The notes under the pieces: model-generated
Told to the model about the DNA's origin: nothing
Seen by the model: only the letters and a program-made list of their open reading frames with translations
Database searches by the model: none
Origin: Akkermansiaceae bacterium UBA2381
GTDB taxonomy: Bacteria > Verrucomicrobiota > Verrucomicrobiia > Verrucomicrobiales > DEV007
NCBI GenBank assembly: GCA_002344215.1
Contig: DDSV01000003.1
Coordinates: 1 to 64,000, forward strand
Length of the DNA: 64,000 nucleotides
Direction of reading: 5' to 3'
Shown: one piece after another, positions 54,401-62,400 of the stretch
Numbering within the stretch: position 1 is the stretch's first letter
How the letters are laid out: each line of letters opens with the position of its first letter
Made by a program: the position numbers and the translations under genes

Positions 54401-57357
54401 GTCGTCGTTCCCCCGGAGGTGATGGCACCGCTCTGAGTGATGTTTCCATTGGTGGTGAGGGTGAGGTCACCGCCGAGACTGACGGTTCCAAGGACCAGGG
54501 AATCCGCGTCCCGGATCTGAACGGCGTTTGTTCCGCTGTTGGCAAGAGAGACGGTGCCCCCGAAGTTGTTTGCAACATTGTTTACGGTCATGCCGAAGGT
54601 ACCCGAATTGAAAGAAGTCGTTCCCGGAACGGTGATGACGCCGGAGAAACCGATCAACCCATTGGCGGTTACGGAAAAGTTTTTACTCGCGGTTAGCATC
54701 ACATCTCCTGAGCCGGAGACTCCAGCTCCCGAGGTGAGGGAAAGGTGGCTACCGATGGAAATCGCGCTGCTCAGGGCGATCGGTCCGCTGTTCGAGTTGC
54801 CGATCTGGAGAGTGCCGGCGGTAATGCGGTCGAGTTCTGCGTCGGTCAGACCGAGGACGGCTCCGGCGACGTCGGCCCCGCCAATGAGTATAAAATGATT
54901 GTTATTCAGCTGCCGAATAGTCGTGGTACCGGAACCGCTGTCGATGGTCGAGGTGCTGCCGATGCTGACTCCGTCCGCGATCAGGGTCAAATCGGCATCT
55001 CCCGAAGTGGAAACTTCAGAGGTGGAGCTAATCGCGATGCCGAACTCGGAAGCGCCTGCTCCGCCTACTCCTGTAATCTGGAGGGTTCCGCCTGAAGTTA
55101 TGGACGACCCGGCTCCGGTCAGAAGCAGGCCCTCGTTCGATGCGTTCCCGGCTCCCGTTCCTCCCCCCGTGGCGAGAATAGTTAGCGTTCCTCCGGATGA
55201 AATTGTATTGCCGTCTCCATTAAATCTAATCCCCTGATTGTTCGCGTTGGTTCCGTCCCCGCCTCCCTGAGCTTCAATCGAGATATCTCCAGAAACGGTG
55301 CTTATGGAAACAGCACCGCCGGTCGCGTTGAGGAAGATGCCTTCGTTGGATCCTCCGGTTGAACCGCCCACCGCCGTAATATCAAGATCCCCATTTCCGA
55401 GCGCGGAAATCGATCCGCCACTCCCGAGAAACAATCCTCGGGAGTTTTGCGTCGCGCCTTCCCCATTCAGAGTAATGTTTGCGCCCAACGAATCAATCTT
55501 CGAGGTGAGCCCGTTGATGGAAATTCCATTTCCGCTCACTGTTGACACGCCTTTGCCGGTGACCAAAAGTTCTCCTGAAGTGCCTCCCGAGACCTTGCCG
55601 CCATTTTGGATAAAAATACCTGTGGAAGATCCCGTGCTGCCTCCCTTGCCTAAAAGGGTGACGTTTCCGCTTCCTGTCGAACCTACGGTCGCACCATCGA
55701 CATTAATTCCGTGAAACGTTCCGGTTGTCGCGGTGGTCTGTTGGTTGGCCGAGAGAAGGAGATCCCCGTTTGTCGACATGATTGATGCTCCGGATCCTAT
55801 TATGATAGAACGCGCCGCGACAAAGGTGAGGTCACTACCGTTAGACCATGAGATGTTGGCGTTGTTGGCGAAGGTGATATCTCCGCTCCCGGCACCCGTT
55901 GTTGTCTCGATGGTCAGATTTCCGGTGTTGGTGAGGAAATGGGATATCGATCCGTCCGTGATTGTCGTCCCGGCCACCACGTCGTTGTTGGCTCCGACGG
56001 TCACTGATATGTCTATTGGATCGATCAGCAGGGTGCCAGCTATGCCTGACGACATTCCAAGATCAATTTGCTCGCTTAAATTCCTTATGTAAATCTCCCG
56101 TCTCCCGGAGAGTTCGATGAATCCGCCCGCGGCACCGGCCGAACCGGCCACTGAGGCAATTCCATCAAAACGCAGCGTGTTCTCGGCAAGAATGACCACG
56201 GTTCCGCCGCCGCCCAGGCTCGTAGAATTGGCGCTGAAACGCGCATCGCCGCCGATGGTAACATTCTCCGCGTTCATAAACTCCGGATCATCGCTGAGGA
56301 GACTGCGACCCACAAAAGTATTCCCGCCGCCCGTCTCACCGTCATTCAAAATCAGTGATCCCTCAAAGACCTCGATCTCACGTCCGAGAATGACGATCTC
56401 TCCGCCTTTGCCGGAGTCGCCGCTCGCATCAATCTTCCCGCCAATCTCCGTCCTGGCGTCCGCCCCGGAATCAACCTTCACGCTTCCGCCTGATCCGTCC
56501 GACTTCCGTGCTTTCAGGGAGCCGGTGGAGCGCACCTTGCCGCCTCTGGCGCTAAGAAAAATCTGTCCACCCTGGCGCGTCACTCCGGTCGCAGCGACGC
56601 GGCCTTCGTTCTTCACGGCCATGCCGTAAATGTTGCCGCCGTAAGATTTCAGTTCGGCGATATTCGCCTCGATGGCGCCGGAGTTGTTCACCCCGACCGC
56701 TTTGTTCCCGCCGCTTGCACCCCTGACAAAAACGCGCTCGGACCCTGACTCGGCCAGAAGAACGTCGTTTCCGGCCGCGAGAGCGGCAGTCCCGTTCGGA
56801 GCCTTGATCGTGCCCTCGTTGCTGACGGAGGTGGCAATGAGGATGACATCGCCGTCAAGCGCACTGATGGAACCAAGATTGACAATCGCCGCCTGTGAGG
56901 CACCGGCAAAGTTAAGGTTGCCGCCGTTGCGGAATTCCTCATCGCTCACATCGAGAGTGGATCCGGCGAAACCACCGACGTCGATGCTTCCGTTAGGTCC
57001 GATGAGGATTCCGTTAGGGTTGAGCAGATAGACCTTTCCGTTGGCGCGCAGCATGCCCTCGATTTGCGAGGCTGAAGTGCCCCGAACGCGATTCAGTGCG
57101 GCGGAACTGGAATTCGGCTGCACGAACTCGGTGAGCTGTCCGGCATCAATGGAGAAAGATTCCCAGTCGATAATGGCCCGGTCTGAAGCCTGGAGGACAC
57201 GGAGTTGTCCGGCGCTCCGGTCAAACTGGACATCGCCATGCATCACGACCTCTCCCGCAGGATTGGCCTGAAGCAGGGGGGAGGGGACCAGAGACAGCAC
57301 CACCAGAAATGCCGTCAAGCATCGGTGGAGTGGTTGTTCTGGCGTCAGGCGCTTCAT
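48463..57357 (-). CDS. Giant FHA-type TpsA exoprotein with tandem repeats
   Basis: This 2964-aa secreted adhesin-like protein carries a signal peptide ending near Ala31 and then a TPS secretion domain: GQLRVLQASDRAIIDWESFS, NPNGI at 113-117, VGGFAGSTLDVSDEEF. The body is a predicted right-handed beta-helix rich in Gly, Ser, Thr and Asn. It has about 210-residue repeats in the middle (residues about 1440-1870) and about 100-residue repeats with DDTFIF/GGG patterns toward the C-terminus (about 2000-2550). The last 150 residues are a different Ala/Leu/Asp-rich segment. It is secreted by the TpsB downstream, probably for surface attachment or aggregation. No toxin domain was recognised. Confidence 0.92.
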   Translation of the reverse strand: MKRLTPEQPLHRCLTAFLVVLSLVPSPLLQANPAGEVVMHGDVQFDRSAGQLRVLQASDRAIIDWESFSIDAGQLTEFVQPNSSSAALNRVRGTSASQIEGMLRANGKVYLLNPNGILIGPNGSIDVGGFAGSTLDVSDEEFRNGGNLNFAGASQAAIVNLGSISALDGDVILIATSVSNEGTIKAPNGTAALAAGNDVLLAESGSERVFVRGASGGNKAVGVNNSGAIEANIAELKSYGGNIYGMAVKNEGRVAATGVTRQGGQIFLSARGGKVRSTGSLKARKSDGSGGSVKVDSGADARTEIGGKIDASGDSGKGGEIVILGREIEVFEGSLILNDGETGGGNTFVGRSLLSDDPEFMNAENVTIGGDARFSANSTSLGGGGTVVILAENTLRFDGIASVAGSAGAAGGFIELSGRREIYIRNLSEQIDLGMSSGIAGTLLIDPIDISVTVGANNDVVAGTTITDGSISHFLTNTGNLTIETTTGAGSGDITFANNANISWSNGSDLTFVAARSIIIGSGASIMSTNGDLLLSANQQTTATTGTFHGINVDGATVGSTGSGNVTLLGKGGSTGSSTGIFIQNGGKVSGGTSGELLVTGKGVSTVSGNGISINGLTSKIDSLGANITLNGEGATQNSRGLFLGSGGSISALGNGDLDITAVGGSTGGSNEGIFLNATGGAVSISTVSGDISIEAQGGGDGTNANNQGIRFNGDGNTISSGGTLTILATGGGTGAGNASNEGLLLTGAGSSITSGGTLQITGVGGAGASEFGIAISSTSEVSTSGDADLTLIADGVSIGSTSTIDSGSGTTTIRQLNNNHFILIGGADVAGAVLGLTDAELDRITAGTLQIGNSNSGPIALSSAISIGSHLSLTSGAGVSGSGDVMLTASKNFSVTANGLIGFSGVITVPGTTSFNSGTFGMTVNNVANNFGGTVSLANSGTNAVQIRDADSLVLGTVSLGGDLTLTTNGNITQSGAITSGGTTTLSAGAANNITLTNALNNFSSVSIVTGNDVALTDLNALTLNFSSVDGTFNVTAAGITVAQFLALGGDTTFESTEGINVSQSINMATDKSFVATASGLIDFSDVNADLSTFGTGEISLTTTRNINLSTDSTIIVEHGDLTLSANAAGTETGAFSGITVGEGALIRSLGTGGISLTGKGGVAPTGNDLRGVEIAGEIRSARGAIEVSGTGGGGTTGERHNGIRLESTGLIESTGTGSGAATITLTGLAGSGSLNEQGIAVLGAISSIDGDISLTGTGGSSVGNNNKGIHLFGSGSITSTGTGANAADISLTGYGNNSQAGDFSDGIGLPGGSITSSDGDITLTGRSYLGNNVGIRTGTTGTTTNIAASGSGAISITAIGSPTATLDDFFSQGLPSTYISTIGSATGTGGITINADTVDLAFLTLANAGELRIRPSGSGVSIGLGGETGTLNLNATELANLANGFSSITIGKNDSGDIRIGASTFRDPLQFIGANNIYVTGQLTGAGNASVAFETESTETTYLNANIVTEGNVVSIIDDVVLGANVLIDTTNGTPSSAGANVSISGTVSGSGSARNLSITSGTLGTILIDSAIGEDGLIGNINLSGGDIDVFDLTSQGNIELIADTLNLGGNVSGSGTLKIAPRTFATIGIGTGATGTLQLDDTEIGRLQEGFSLITIGDYSANDIDVRAVTFEDELSIFGATTININGQLTGKGTGSSITLETAASATTYLNANVVTEGESINIIDSVILGADATLDTTGGGLFSSGANVTINFSVGGSGPSPLDFTITAGSAGAIVIGGSVGYNNLINDITLNGGSADVKAVTSQGNIEFLTDDIILGGVVSGPGTLSIAPRTSGTTIAIGSGADGDLYLNNTKISYLQNGFTSITIGSSTSGNIEIEESAFLDPLQIIGGGNINVIGELTGDANLTFTADNITVDAPVNSTNGLLIFNLNDLGPSAGGIITVNANLNHDGGLEFNGGNGTEDTVTYAGFTGPTLFSLDDLSAIEFLIGSGDAGDELFGPALGSEYTFTGTDSFSVTGVAVSAFENVTAGAGEDTFIFEDGTGLTGTLSGGGPSNQLRFSAFTSAVGIDFENLTASFLGGGFTEINHFVGNGANATFTGQNAATTYTVTGANDFEFGTVPDKVTVTDFANLTGGDGADSFNFKTAGAFTGTLDGGGDSNTIDFATENFGFPASINFETKNGSGFSGGGTFSNIAHFIGQGEGYTFIGQNTAADYTVTGEDDFEFDVYPDTFTVTDFANLTGGTGVDNFAFEDGASLTGSLVGGGTENQLDLSSYASAVAVNFQTGTATGIGGTFSGIDDIVGNGTNATFTGLTLAKTYNISGTNDFTFDSVNVTAFANLTGGSGDDTFIFADAATLGGNLVGGGSANRIDLSAYATAVGVNFQTSTSTGIGGTFSGIDDFDGNGSSSTFTGLTAATTYNVTGANDFTFGSVSVTDFANLTGGTNDDTFIFANAASLGGNLVGGGAANRLDLSAYTGSIGVNFENTTATGIGGTFSGIDDFDGNGANGTFTGLAAATAYSISGANDFSFGLITVTDFANLTGGVNNDTFSFGAGSSLSGTLDGGSGGNTLDYSSYGAAVTVNIGLGTATGLGGFSNVTDFVGSASTDTLRGTTGSDVVNITSNNSGTVNGTNSFASFEILDGGSGNDFFNFLNQATVSLVNGGANFDTLFLDDSNLTGDHTYTITSTSITRNPVYNFINIEHLDLLAGEGDDTINSGFFPFSQSLDSGLGFNTLNLPGVTNLDGTTQIQNVSHLRFAAPRTLQSNPGNGNTPPPPAEFIAQNRFNNGSPDQMMQQLMGNQGGFGATTVIGQGVIIAVEGNSYLIFRAISLDGSGLNPSDAAAAALSANLSVDANVELAGAIGYTGIVLLFMRDGAYCIDLSGAVVDPAVLRLLQANLSTPAAMELFAALELPFLFTIIDADGAVAISFDGNAPGQPVLVLLADQLSDAAFNELNAAIAGGN
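49729..51290 (-). repeat. Tandem 300-bp repeat array in the TpsA gene
   Basis: Units encoding about 100 residues (anchor VTDFANLTGG...DTFIF) recur with anchors near 49730, 50030, 50330, 50630, 50955 and 51265. The first four are spaced exactly 300 bp and are nearly identical in DNA; outer copies have drifted. The unit looks like a calcium-binding-like beta-helix coil set. Identity at DNA level implies recent duplication or gene conversion. Confidence 0.85.
51740..53030 (-). repeat. Long 630-bp repeats in the TpsA gene
   Basis: Two full and one partial unit of about 210 residues are anchored on F(S/T)SITIG-like blocks near 51750, 52385 and 53010. Blocks such as TTYLNANVVTEG, LTSQGNIE and LKIAPRTF recur in each. 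They are more diverged than the 300-bp set, so this array is older. Confidence 0.75.
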
Positions 57358-57411
57358 GCAGGATCGATCGTTGCCGGGCGCTAAGGGGAGCGCGCTATCG
57401 ACTCCGACCGA

Positions 57412-57978
57412 TTAGTTGGGCTTGGGTGCTTCAGCCGCAGGCACCGCCTGAGCAGGGACAATCTCCACTTTGCCCTCTTTAACCTGAGCGAATCCTTTCC
57501 CGTTCTCCACGACCACCGCGTAGTAGGTTCCCCGGGCTGCGGCAATGCCACTCGGTGTCTTAATCTTGAAATCCATGATGGCTCCGGTGCCGGGCTTCAG
57601 TAGTGCACCAAGGCTGCCGTTTTTTACATCAACAGTCACCTTGGGCGGATTGGCGGTTTCGAGCACCTCCTCAATAAGGACCTCTGAGTTTTCTCCGATG
57701 CGTATCGCTGAACGGGGGGTCATGACGATCACGGCACGGGCTCCGGCTCCCGTTTTTACGGTGCTTCCAGTCGCAACCGTGTCACCGGCAACAAGAGGGG
57801 CCTCGGCTCCTCCTGGAGGTGTTACTTTGACCTCTCCCACGGCTACGGTAACATTGCCGCTAGCGGGTGCCGCTACAAGAGTGAGGGAAGACAGGGTGAT
57901 AAAACCCATTAGAAAAAAAACAAAGGCGACTAGCACAGATCGATTAATGGTTGTCATGGCAGTGGAATCGGTAGACAT
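57412..57978 (-). CDS. FecR-domain exported protein
   Basis: The 188-aa protein has a hydrophobic N-terminal segment (VLVAFVFFLMGFITLSSL) and a FecR-like domain: VAVGEVKVTPPGGAEAPLVAGDTV, STVKTGAGARAVIVMTP, SAIRIGENSEVLI and TPSGIAAARGTYYAV. It is in the periplasm or on the outer face, not an anti-sigma factor, since no sigma gene or cytoplasmic domain is present. It leads the FecR-TpsA-TpsB operon, with 54 bp to the exoprotein start. A surface or chaperone role is likely. The ATG at 57957 is an alternative start. Confidence 0.85.
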   Translation of the reverse strand: MSTDSTAMTTINRSVLVAFVFFLMGFITLSSLTLVAAPASGNVTVAVGEVKVTPPGGAEAPLVAGDTVATGSTVKTGAGARAVIVMTPRSAIRIGENSEVLIEEVLETANPPKVTVDVKNGSLGALLKPGTGAIMDFKIKTPSGIAAARGTYYAVVVENGKGFAQVKEGKVEIVPAQAVPAAEAPKPN

Positions 57979-58114
57979 GATTCAGGGGTAATAGATATAT
58001 CGAAAATAAACCCCAAATCCGGTTCAGTGTAGGTAGGACAAGGCTTCTTGACTAGTGATTTTTTGGGTTCCCTTAAGATTGTTAAGACTTATTGATTATT
58101 AGACTTTTGAAATA

Positions 58115-60322
58115 ATGGGCAAGCATTCTAGATGGCGGGCTTTGCTGACTTTAATTATAGCTCCTATAGTAATATTTGGAATTTTACTCGCGGTATCCCA
58201 GGTTAATTTGTCGCAGCAGATGGAAAACGTGACGGTGGACTGGCGTTTCCAATCAAGAGAGGCATCCGATCCACCGGCGGATTCCCGGATTCTTCTGGTC
58301 GGGATCGGCGAATACTCCCTCAAAACACTGGGACGGTGGGAGGATTGGAACCGGTCTTATCATGCGGGCTTTCTGGAGCGTCTTTCTTTTAGACCCCCGG
58401 CGGTGGTTGCTTATGATTTCTTTTTTTCCGAGTCCAGCGGAGATCCGGCCCATGACGAGGCGTTTGGTGGATGGTTGGAGCTTTTTCCCGGGGCAATAAC
58501 CGGCGCGGTTGCAGACGTCACGGAACCGACCGCGACTCCCTACGACAAACCCGCCATTGGAAAAACGCAGCCCGTTTCCCGATTCACCGGGAACTATTTC
58601 AACCTGGTTCAGGCACCCAACGGGGCGGTTCCTATTGATCGGTTTGCTCAGGCTTCCTGGACTGGATTCGTCAATTCACCGCCTTCCCGGATCGACGGAA
58701 TTCGACGCAGGGTTCCCCTGGTTGTTGGGTTCGGAGGACGGGTGTATCCCTCCCTGGTTCTTCAGATTTTAATCCAGTTCGAGGGGGCTCGAATTGAGGA
58801 TGTTGAAGTGGTGCTTGGCGATACGGTTACCATTGCCGGCAGTGAAGGGACGGTCCGGCGAATCCCGATCGACGAAGGCGGATTCATGACCCTGAATTAT
58901 CGCGGGAAAAAGGCGTTTAAGCCGGAGGACTATGTCGTGTTGATGGAAAGGCTCCAGCGCTTCGGCGAGACCGGAAGCTGGCCCGAGAATCAACCCGAGG
59001 TGGAGAATAAAATCGTGCTTGTCGGGCAAATGGCGGAGGGTCTCTCTGATTTCGGGCCCACTCCCTTTTCTCCGCTCGAACCCCTTGTCCACGTTCAGGC
59101 GGTTGCGCTGAACAATATCCTTCAGGGGGATTACCTTCGTGTCATCCCTCTTTGGCAGGTTCTCCTGGGATGGCTGCCCCTGGCCTGGGGCACCCTCTGG
59201 CTTCTACGGAAATCATCGGTAACGCTGGCCGCAGTTATGCCGGTCCTGCTTGTCGGGGTCTACATTGCGGTGGCTTTCAGCCTGTTTCGTTCCCGTAGCT
59301 TCCAACTCCCCGTTTTCCTCCCCGTGCTCGGGTTTCTCCTCGTGAACGGTGGTGCTCTCGTCGACCGTCTTGTTCTCGAGGTCCGGGCAAAAGGCCGGAT
59401 CAAAAACCTTTTCGGAACCTACGTGTCACCGGAGGTTGTGGATCGCATGATCTCTTCGGGAGAAGATCCGAAACTGGGCGGTCAATCGGCCGAAATCACC
59501 GCCTTTTTCTCGGATGTTCAGGGCTTCTCCACTTTCTCCGAGAAGCTCGGCGCGGAGCGTCTCGTCACCCTGATGATCGACTACCTCTCGGCCATGACCG
59601 ACATTCTTGTCTATCGTGGTGGTACCTTGGACAAGTACATCGGAGATGCCATTGTCGGTATGTTCGGGGCTCCGCTCCCCATTCCTGATCACGCCCATCG
59701 GGCCTGCAGCGCCACCATCGAAATGCAGCGGCGTCAGGCTGAACTGAGGGAGAAATGGAGGATTGAGGGCGGCTGGCCGGAGATTGTCTATCAAATGCAG
59801 ACTCGCATCGGCCTTAACACCGGTCTGGCCGTTATTGGAAACATGGGTTCTCCTCGCCGCTTCAATTATACGATGATGGGCGACACGGTGAACCTGGCGG
59901 CCCGATGCGAAAGCGGGGCGAAGAGCTATGGAGTCTACACGATGATTACCGGTGAAACCCGTCTCGCCGCCGTCGCCGAAAAGGATGACATCGCATTCCG
60001 ATATCTCGATAAGATTGTGGTGAAGGGGCGCACCCAGCCGGTCGAAATGCATGAGGTGATGGGATTCATTGCCGACCTTTCTCCCGAAGAAACTGCTTGT
60101 ATAGAAATCTACACTTCGGGGATCAGTAAATACCTTGGTCGCGACTGGGACGGAGCAAAGAGCGCCTTTGAAAAATCGGCTGAACTTGAGCCCTTCCGCC
60201 CCGGGAAGATTCCGGGTGTTTACACCAATCCTTCACTTGTCATGATCGAGCGGTGCGCTGCGCTTAAGTTGCAACCGCCGGAGGATGATTGGGATGGGAG
60301 ATGGGTCATGGAAACGAAGTGA
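58115..60322 (+). CDS. CHASE2-domain class III adenylate/guanylate cyclase
   Basis: This 735-aa membrane cyclase makes cyclic nucleotide in response to an extracytoplasmic signal. It has an N-terminal helix (residues 10-28), a CHASE2 sensor (about 35-335), three helices (about 345-420) and a class III cyclase domain (about 440-650). The catalytic set looks complete: metal Asp in FFSDVQGFSTFSE and in DKYIGDAIVGMFGAP, substrate Lys in LDKYIGD, and Asp, Asn and Arg in GDTVNLAARCE. A TPR-like tail follows. It is divergent from the two-partner secretion operon and precedes a cNMP-binding glutaminase. Confidence 0.95.
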   Translation: MGKHSRWRALLTLIIAPIVIFGILLAVSQVNLSQQMENVTVDWRFQSREASDPPADSRILLVGIGEYSLKTLGRWEDWNRSYHAGFLERLSFRPPAVVAYDFFFSESSGDPAHDEAFGGWLELFPGAITGAVADVTEPTATPYDKPAIGKTQPVSRFTGNYFNLVQAPNGAVPIDRFAQASWTGFVNSPPSRIDGIRRRVPLVVGFGGRVYPSLVLQILIQFEGARIEDVEVVLGDTVTIAGSEGTVRRIPIDEGGFMTLNYRGKKAFKPEDYVVLMERLQRFGETGSWPENQPEVENKIVLVGQMAEGLSDFGPTPFSPLEPLVHVQAVALNNILQGDYLRVIPLWQVLLGWLPLAWGTLWLLRKSSVTLAAVMPVLLVGVYIAVAFSLFRSRSFQLPVFLPVLGFLLVNGGALVDRLVLEVRAKGRIKNLFGTYVSPEVVDRMISSGEDPKLGGQSAEITAFFSDVQGFSTFSEKLGAERLVTLMIDYLSAMTDILVYRGGTLDKYIGDAIVGMFGAPLPIPDHAHRACSATIEMQRRQAELREKWRIEGGWPEIVYQMQTRIGLNTGLAVIGNMGSPRRFNYTMMGDTVNLAARCESGAKSYGVYTMITGETRLAAVAEKDDIAFRYLDKIVVKGRTQPVEMHEVMGFIADLSPEETACIEIYTSGISKYLGRDWDGAKSAFEKSAELEPFRPGKIPGVYTNPSLVMIERCAALKLQPPEDDWDGRWVMETK

Positions 60323-60493
60323 GGCGTCACGGCTAGAATGACCGGCCACGGGGTTTTGAGGCGCCTGGCTCCATGGGTGGTTTTGGCATGTATATTGCTC
60401 ACAATGAACGGGAAGCTTCCATGGTGTGAAGTCGGAGTGTGATTCCCGGGATAGGGTGAGCGTTCGGACCCCTGGAGCCGGATCGACACTCCT

Positions 60494-62323
60494 ATGAAAT
60501 CCCCCATTATCGATTTTCTCAAGCAGTTGCATCACGAGCTTTCGGGCCTCTCCGAGGGCGAAGTGGCGACCTATATCCCCGAGCTTGCCAAAGCGAACCC
60601 CGAGTGGTTCGGCATTTGTGTGGTAACCGCCAGCGGACACGTCTACGAGGTGGGGGATACGGACATCCCGTTTACGATTCAGTCGATCTCAAAACCCTTT
60701 GTTTATGGCCTCGCGCTTGAGGACAACGGGCTGAATGATGTCATCGCCAAGGTGGGGGTGGAGCCGTCCGGTGATGCATTCAATTCCATCAGCCTTGAGC
60801 CCGACACCGGGCGTCCGCTCAACCCGATGATCAATGCCGGGGCCATCGCCACCGCCGGTCTTATCCAGGGCGGCATTGCGAGCGCAAGAAAGCGGCGGAT
60901 CCTTTCCGGTTTCTCCACATTTGCCGGCCGGGAGCTCTCAATCGATGAAACGGTCTATCAGAGTGAAAGCGAGACGGGTCATCGGAATCGGGCGATTGGC
61001 CATATGTTGAGGAATTTTGACATTCTCACCTCGGATCCCGATCCGACCGTGGAACTCTATTTTCAGCAGTGTTCGATTTCCGTCACCTGCCGCGACCTCG
61101 GAGTGATGGCGGCTACTTTGGCGAATCGGGGAGCGAATCCTATCACGGGTAAACAGGCCGTTCGCGGCGAATACGTGGCGAATATGCTGAGTGTGATGAG
61201 TTCCTGCGGCATGTACGACTGGGCCGGAGAATGGATTTACAAGGTGGGAATGCCCGCGAAGAGCGGGGTTGCCGGCGGAGTCATCGCGGTATTGCCGGGG
61301 CAGTTGGGTATCGGAGTGTTTTCCCCCAGGCTCGATTCGCATGGAAACAGCGTCCGCGGCATCAGGGTATGCGAGGCGCTCTCGCAGCGCCTCGATCTCC
61401 ACCTCTTCAATCGGCGCGGCACCCGCGACGGGGCCGTGCGGTTAATTTTTAACGGAGGTAAAGTGAGCTCACGCAGGGTTCGTTCTCTTGAGGAGGTGGC
61501 TCTGCTGAAGGAACATGGATCGCGAATCGTGGTCGTGCAGTTGCAGGGGAATCTGACCTTTGCCACGACCGAGACTGCCGTTCATGCGGTCACCGAGGAG
61601 TTTGAAACGCTTGACTACCTCGTCGTCGATTTCGGGCATGTGCTGAGTATCAACGACACGGCGGCGCGGCTTCTTTTTGAGCTTACCCTGTCACTTGAAG
61701 CGGAAGGAAAGACCGTTGTCTTTTCACACCCGGATCGGGTTCCGCTGATGGGAAGGGTCTTTCGCGCCAAGTTGGGTGAAAAGGCCACCGATGTCTACCG
61801 GACCTTTGAGGACAATGATCCTGCGCTGGAGTATTGCGAGGACTTGCTCCTCGTGAAAAAGGGATTCACCCCGCCGGTTGAGCACACTTTCGGGTTGGCG
61901 GAGTTTGAGTTGCTAGACGGATTCTCGAAGGTCGAGCTCGAAATCTTTTCCGGGTCGCTTGTGGAGATGACCTACGGCAAGGGGGAGGCAATTATTCGAG
62001 CCGGTGACGAGGCCAGTGAGCTGTTTATGCTTTCAAAAGGAAGGGTGAGCGTTTTTGTCGGGTCGGACGCATCGACACGCCGCCGTCTTGCCACCTTTTC
62101 TCCCGGTATGATTTTCGGTGAAATGTCGCTCATTGACCGTTCACCCCGCTCAGCCACCATTGAGGCGGATTCCGCAGTACAATGCCGCATTTTAACTCTC
62201 GCCTCGTTTGATCAACTCGGTGACAAACACCCTGCGATCAAAATCAAGCTGCTTGAAAATTTAAGCCGCGGACTTAGCCGGAAACTTCGCAAAGCCAATC
62301 TGGAATTGAGTGTCTTCGAGTGA
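60494..62323 (+). CDS. glsA: Glutaminase fused to STAS and cyclic-nucleotide-binding domains
   Basis: The 609-aa cytoplasmic enzyme should hydrolyse L-glutamine to glutamate and ammonia. Residues 1-310 are a glutaminase A domain with the nucleophile motif IQSISKPFVYGLAL (SxxK) and GMPAKSGVAGGVIAVLPGQ. Residues about 340-455 form a STAS domain (VVVQLQGNLTFATTET, VVDFGHVLSINDTAARLL). Residues about 480-600 form a cNMP-binding domain with the phosphate-binding cassette FGEMSLIDRSPRSAT, including its Arg. Similar fusions are known in other bacteria. It lies 171 bp after the cyclase gene, so cAMP made next door is a natural ligand. Confidence 0.95.
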   Translation: MKSPIIDFLKQLHHELSGLSEGEVATYIPELAKANPEWFGICVVTASGHVYEVGDTDIPFTIQSISKPFVYGLALEDNGLNDVIAKVGVEPSGDAFNSISLEPDTGRPLNPMINAGAIATAGLIQGGIASARKRRILSGFSTFAGRELSIDETVYQSESETGHRNRAIGHMLRNFDILTSDPDPTVELYFQQCSISVTCRDLGVMAATLANRGANPITGKQAVRGEYVANMLSVMSSCGMYDWAGEWIYKVGMPAKSGVAGGVIAVLPGQLGIGVFSPRLDSHGNSVRGIRVCEALSQRLDLHLFNRRGTRDGAVRLIFNGGKVSSRRVRSLEEVALLKEHGSRIVVVQLQGNLTFATTETAVHAVTEEFETLDYLVVDFGHVLSINDTAARLLFELTLSLEAEGKTVVFSHPDRVPLMGRVFRAKLGEKATDVYRTFEDNDPALEYCEDLLLVKKGFTPPVEHTFGLAEFELLDGFSKVELEIFSGSLVEMTYGKGEAIIRAGDEASELFMLSKGRVSVFVGSDASTRRRLATFSPGMIFGEMSLIDRSPRSATIEADSAVQCRILTLASFDQLGDKHPAIKIKLLENLSRGLSRKLRKANLELSVFE

Positions 62324-62400
62324 GGTATTGGAATTGTCCGGATTTGAAATTCCGTATCTTCATGATTGAAGGCGGACGCCGGTGCATTGATGATGGCGGG

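Noticed and set aside
53486..54436. 316-codon plus-strand frame inside the TpsA gene, with similar ones at 54539-55714
   Set aside because: Antisense to the repetitive Gly/Ser-rich coding frame, which creates long Pro/Val/Ser-rich shadows.
57412..57978. FecR-type anti-sigma factor
   Set aside because: There is no sigma-factor gene beside it and no N-terminal anti-sigma domain; the FecR domain is exported.
58048..58079. Promoter TTGACT...TAAGAT before the CHASE2 cyclase
   Set aside because: The spacer is about 20 bp and the -10 match is weak, so it was not annotated.
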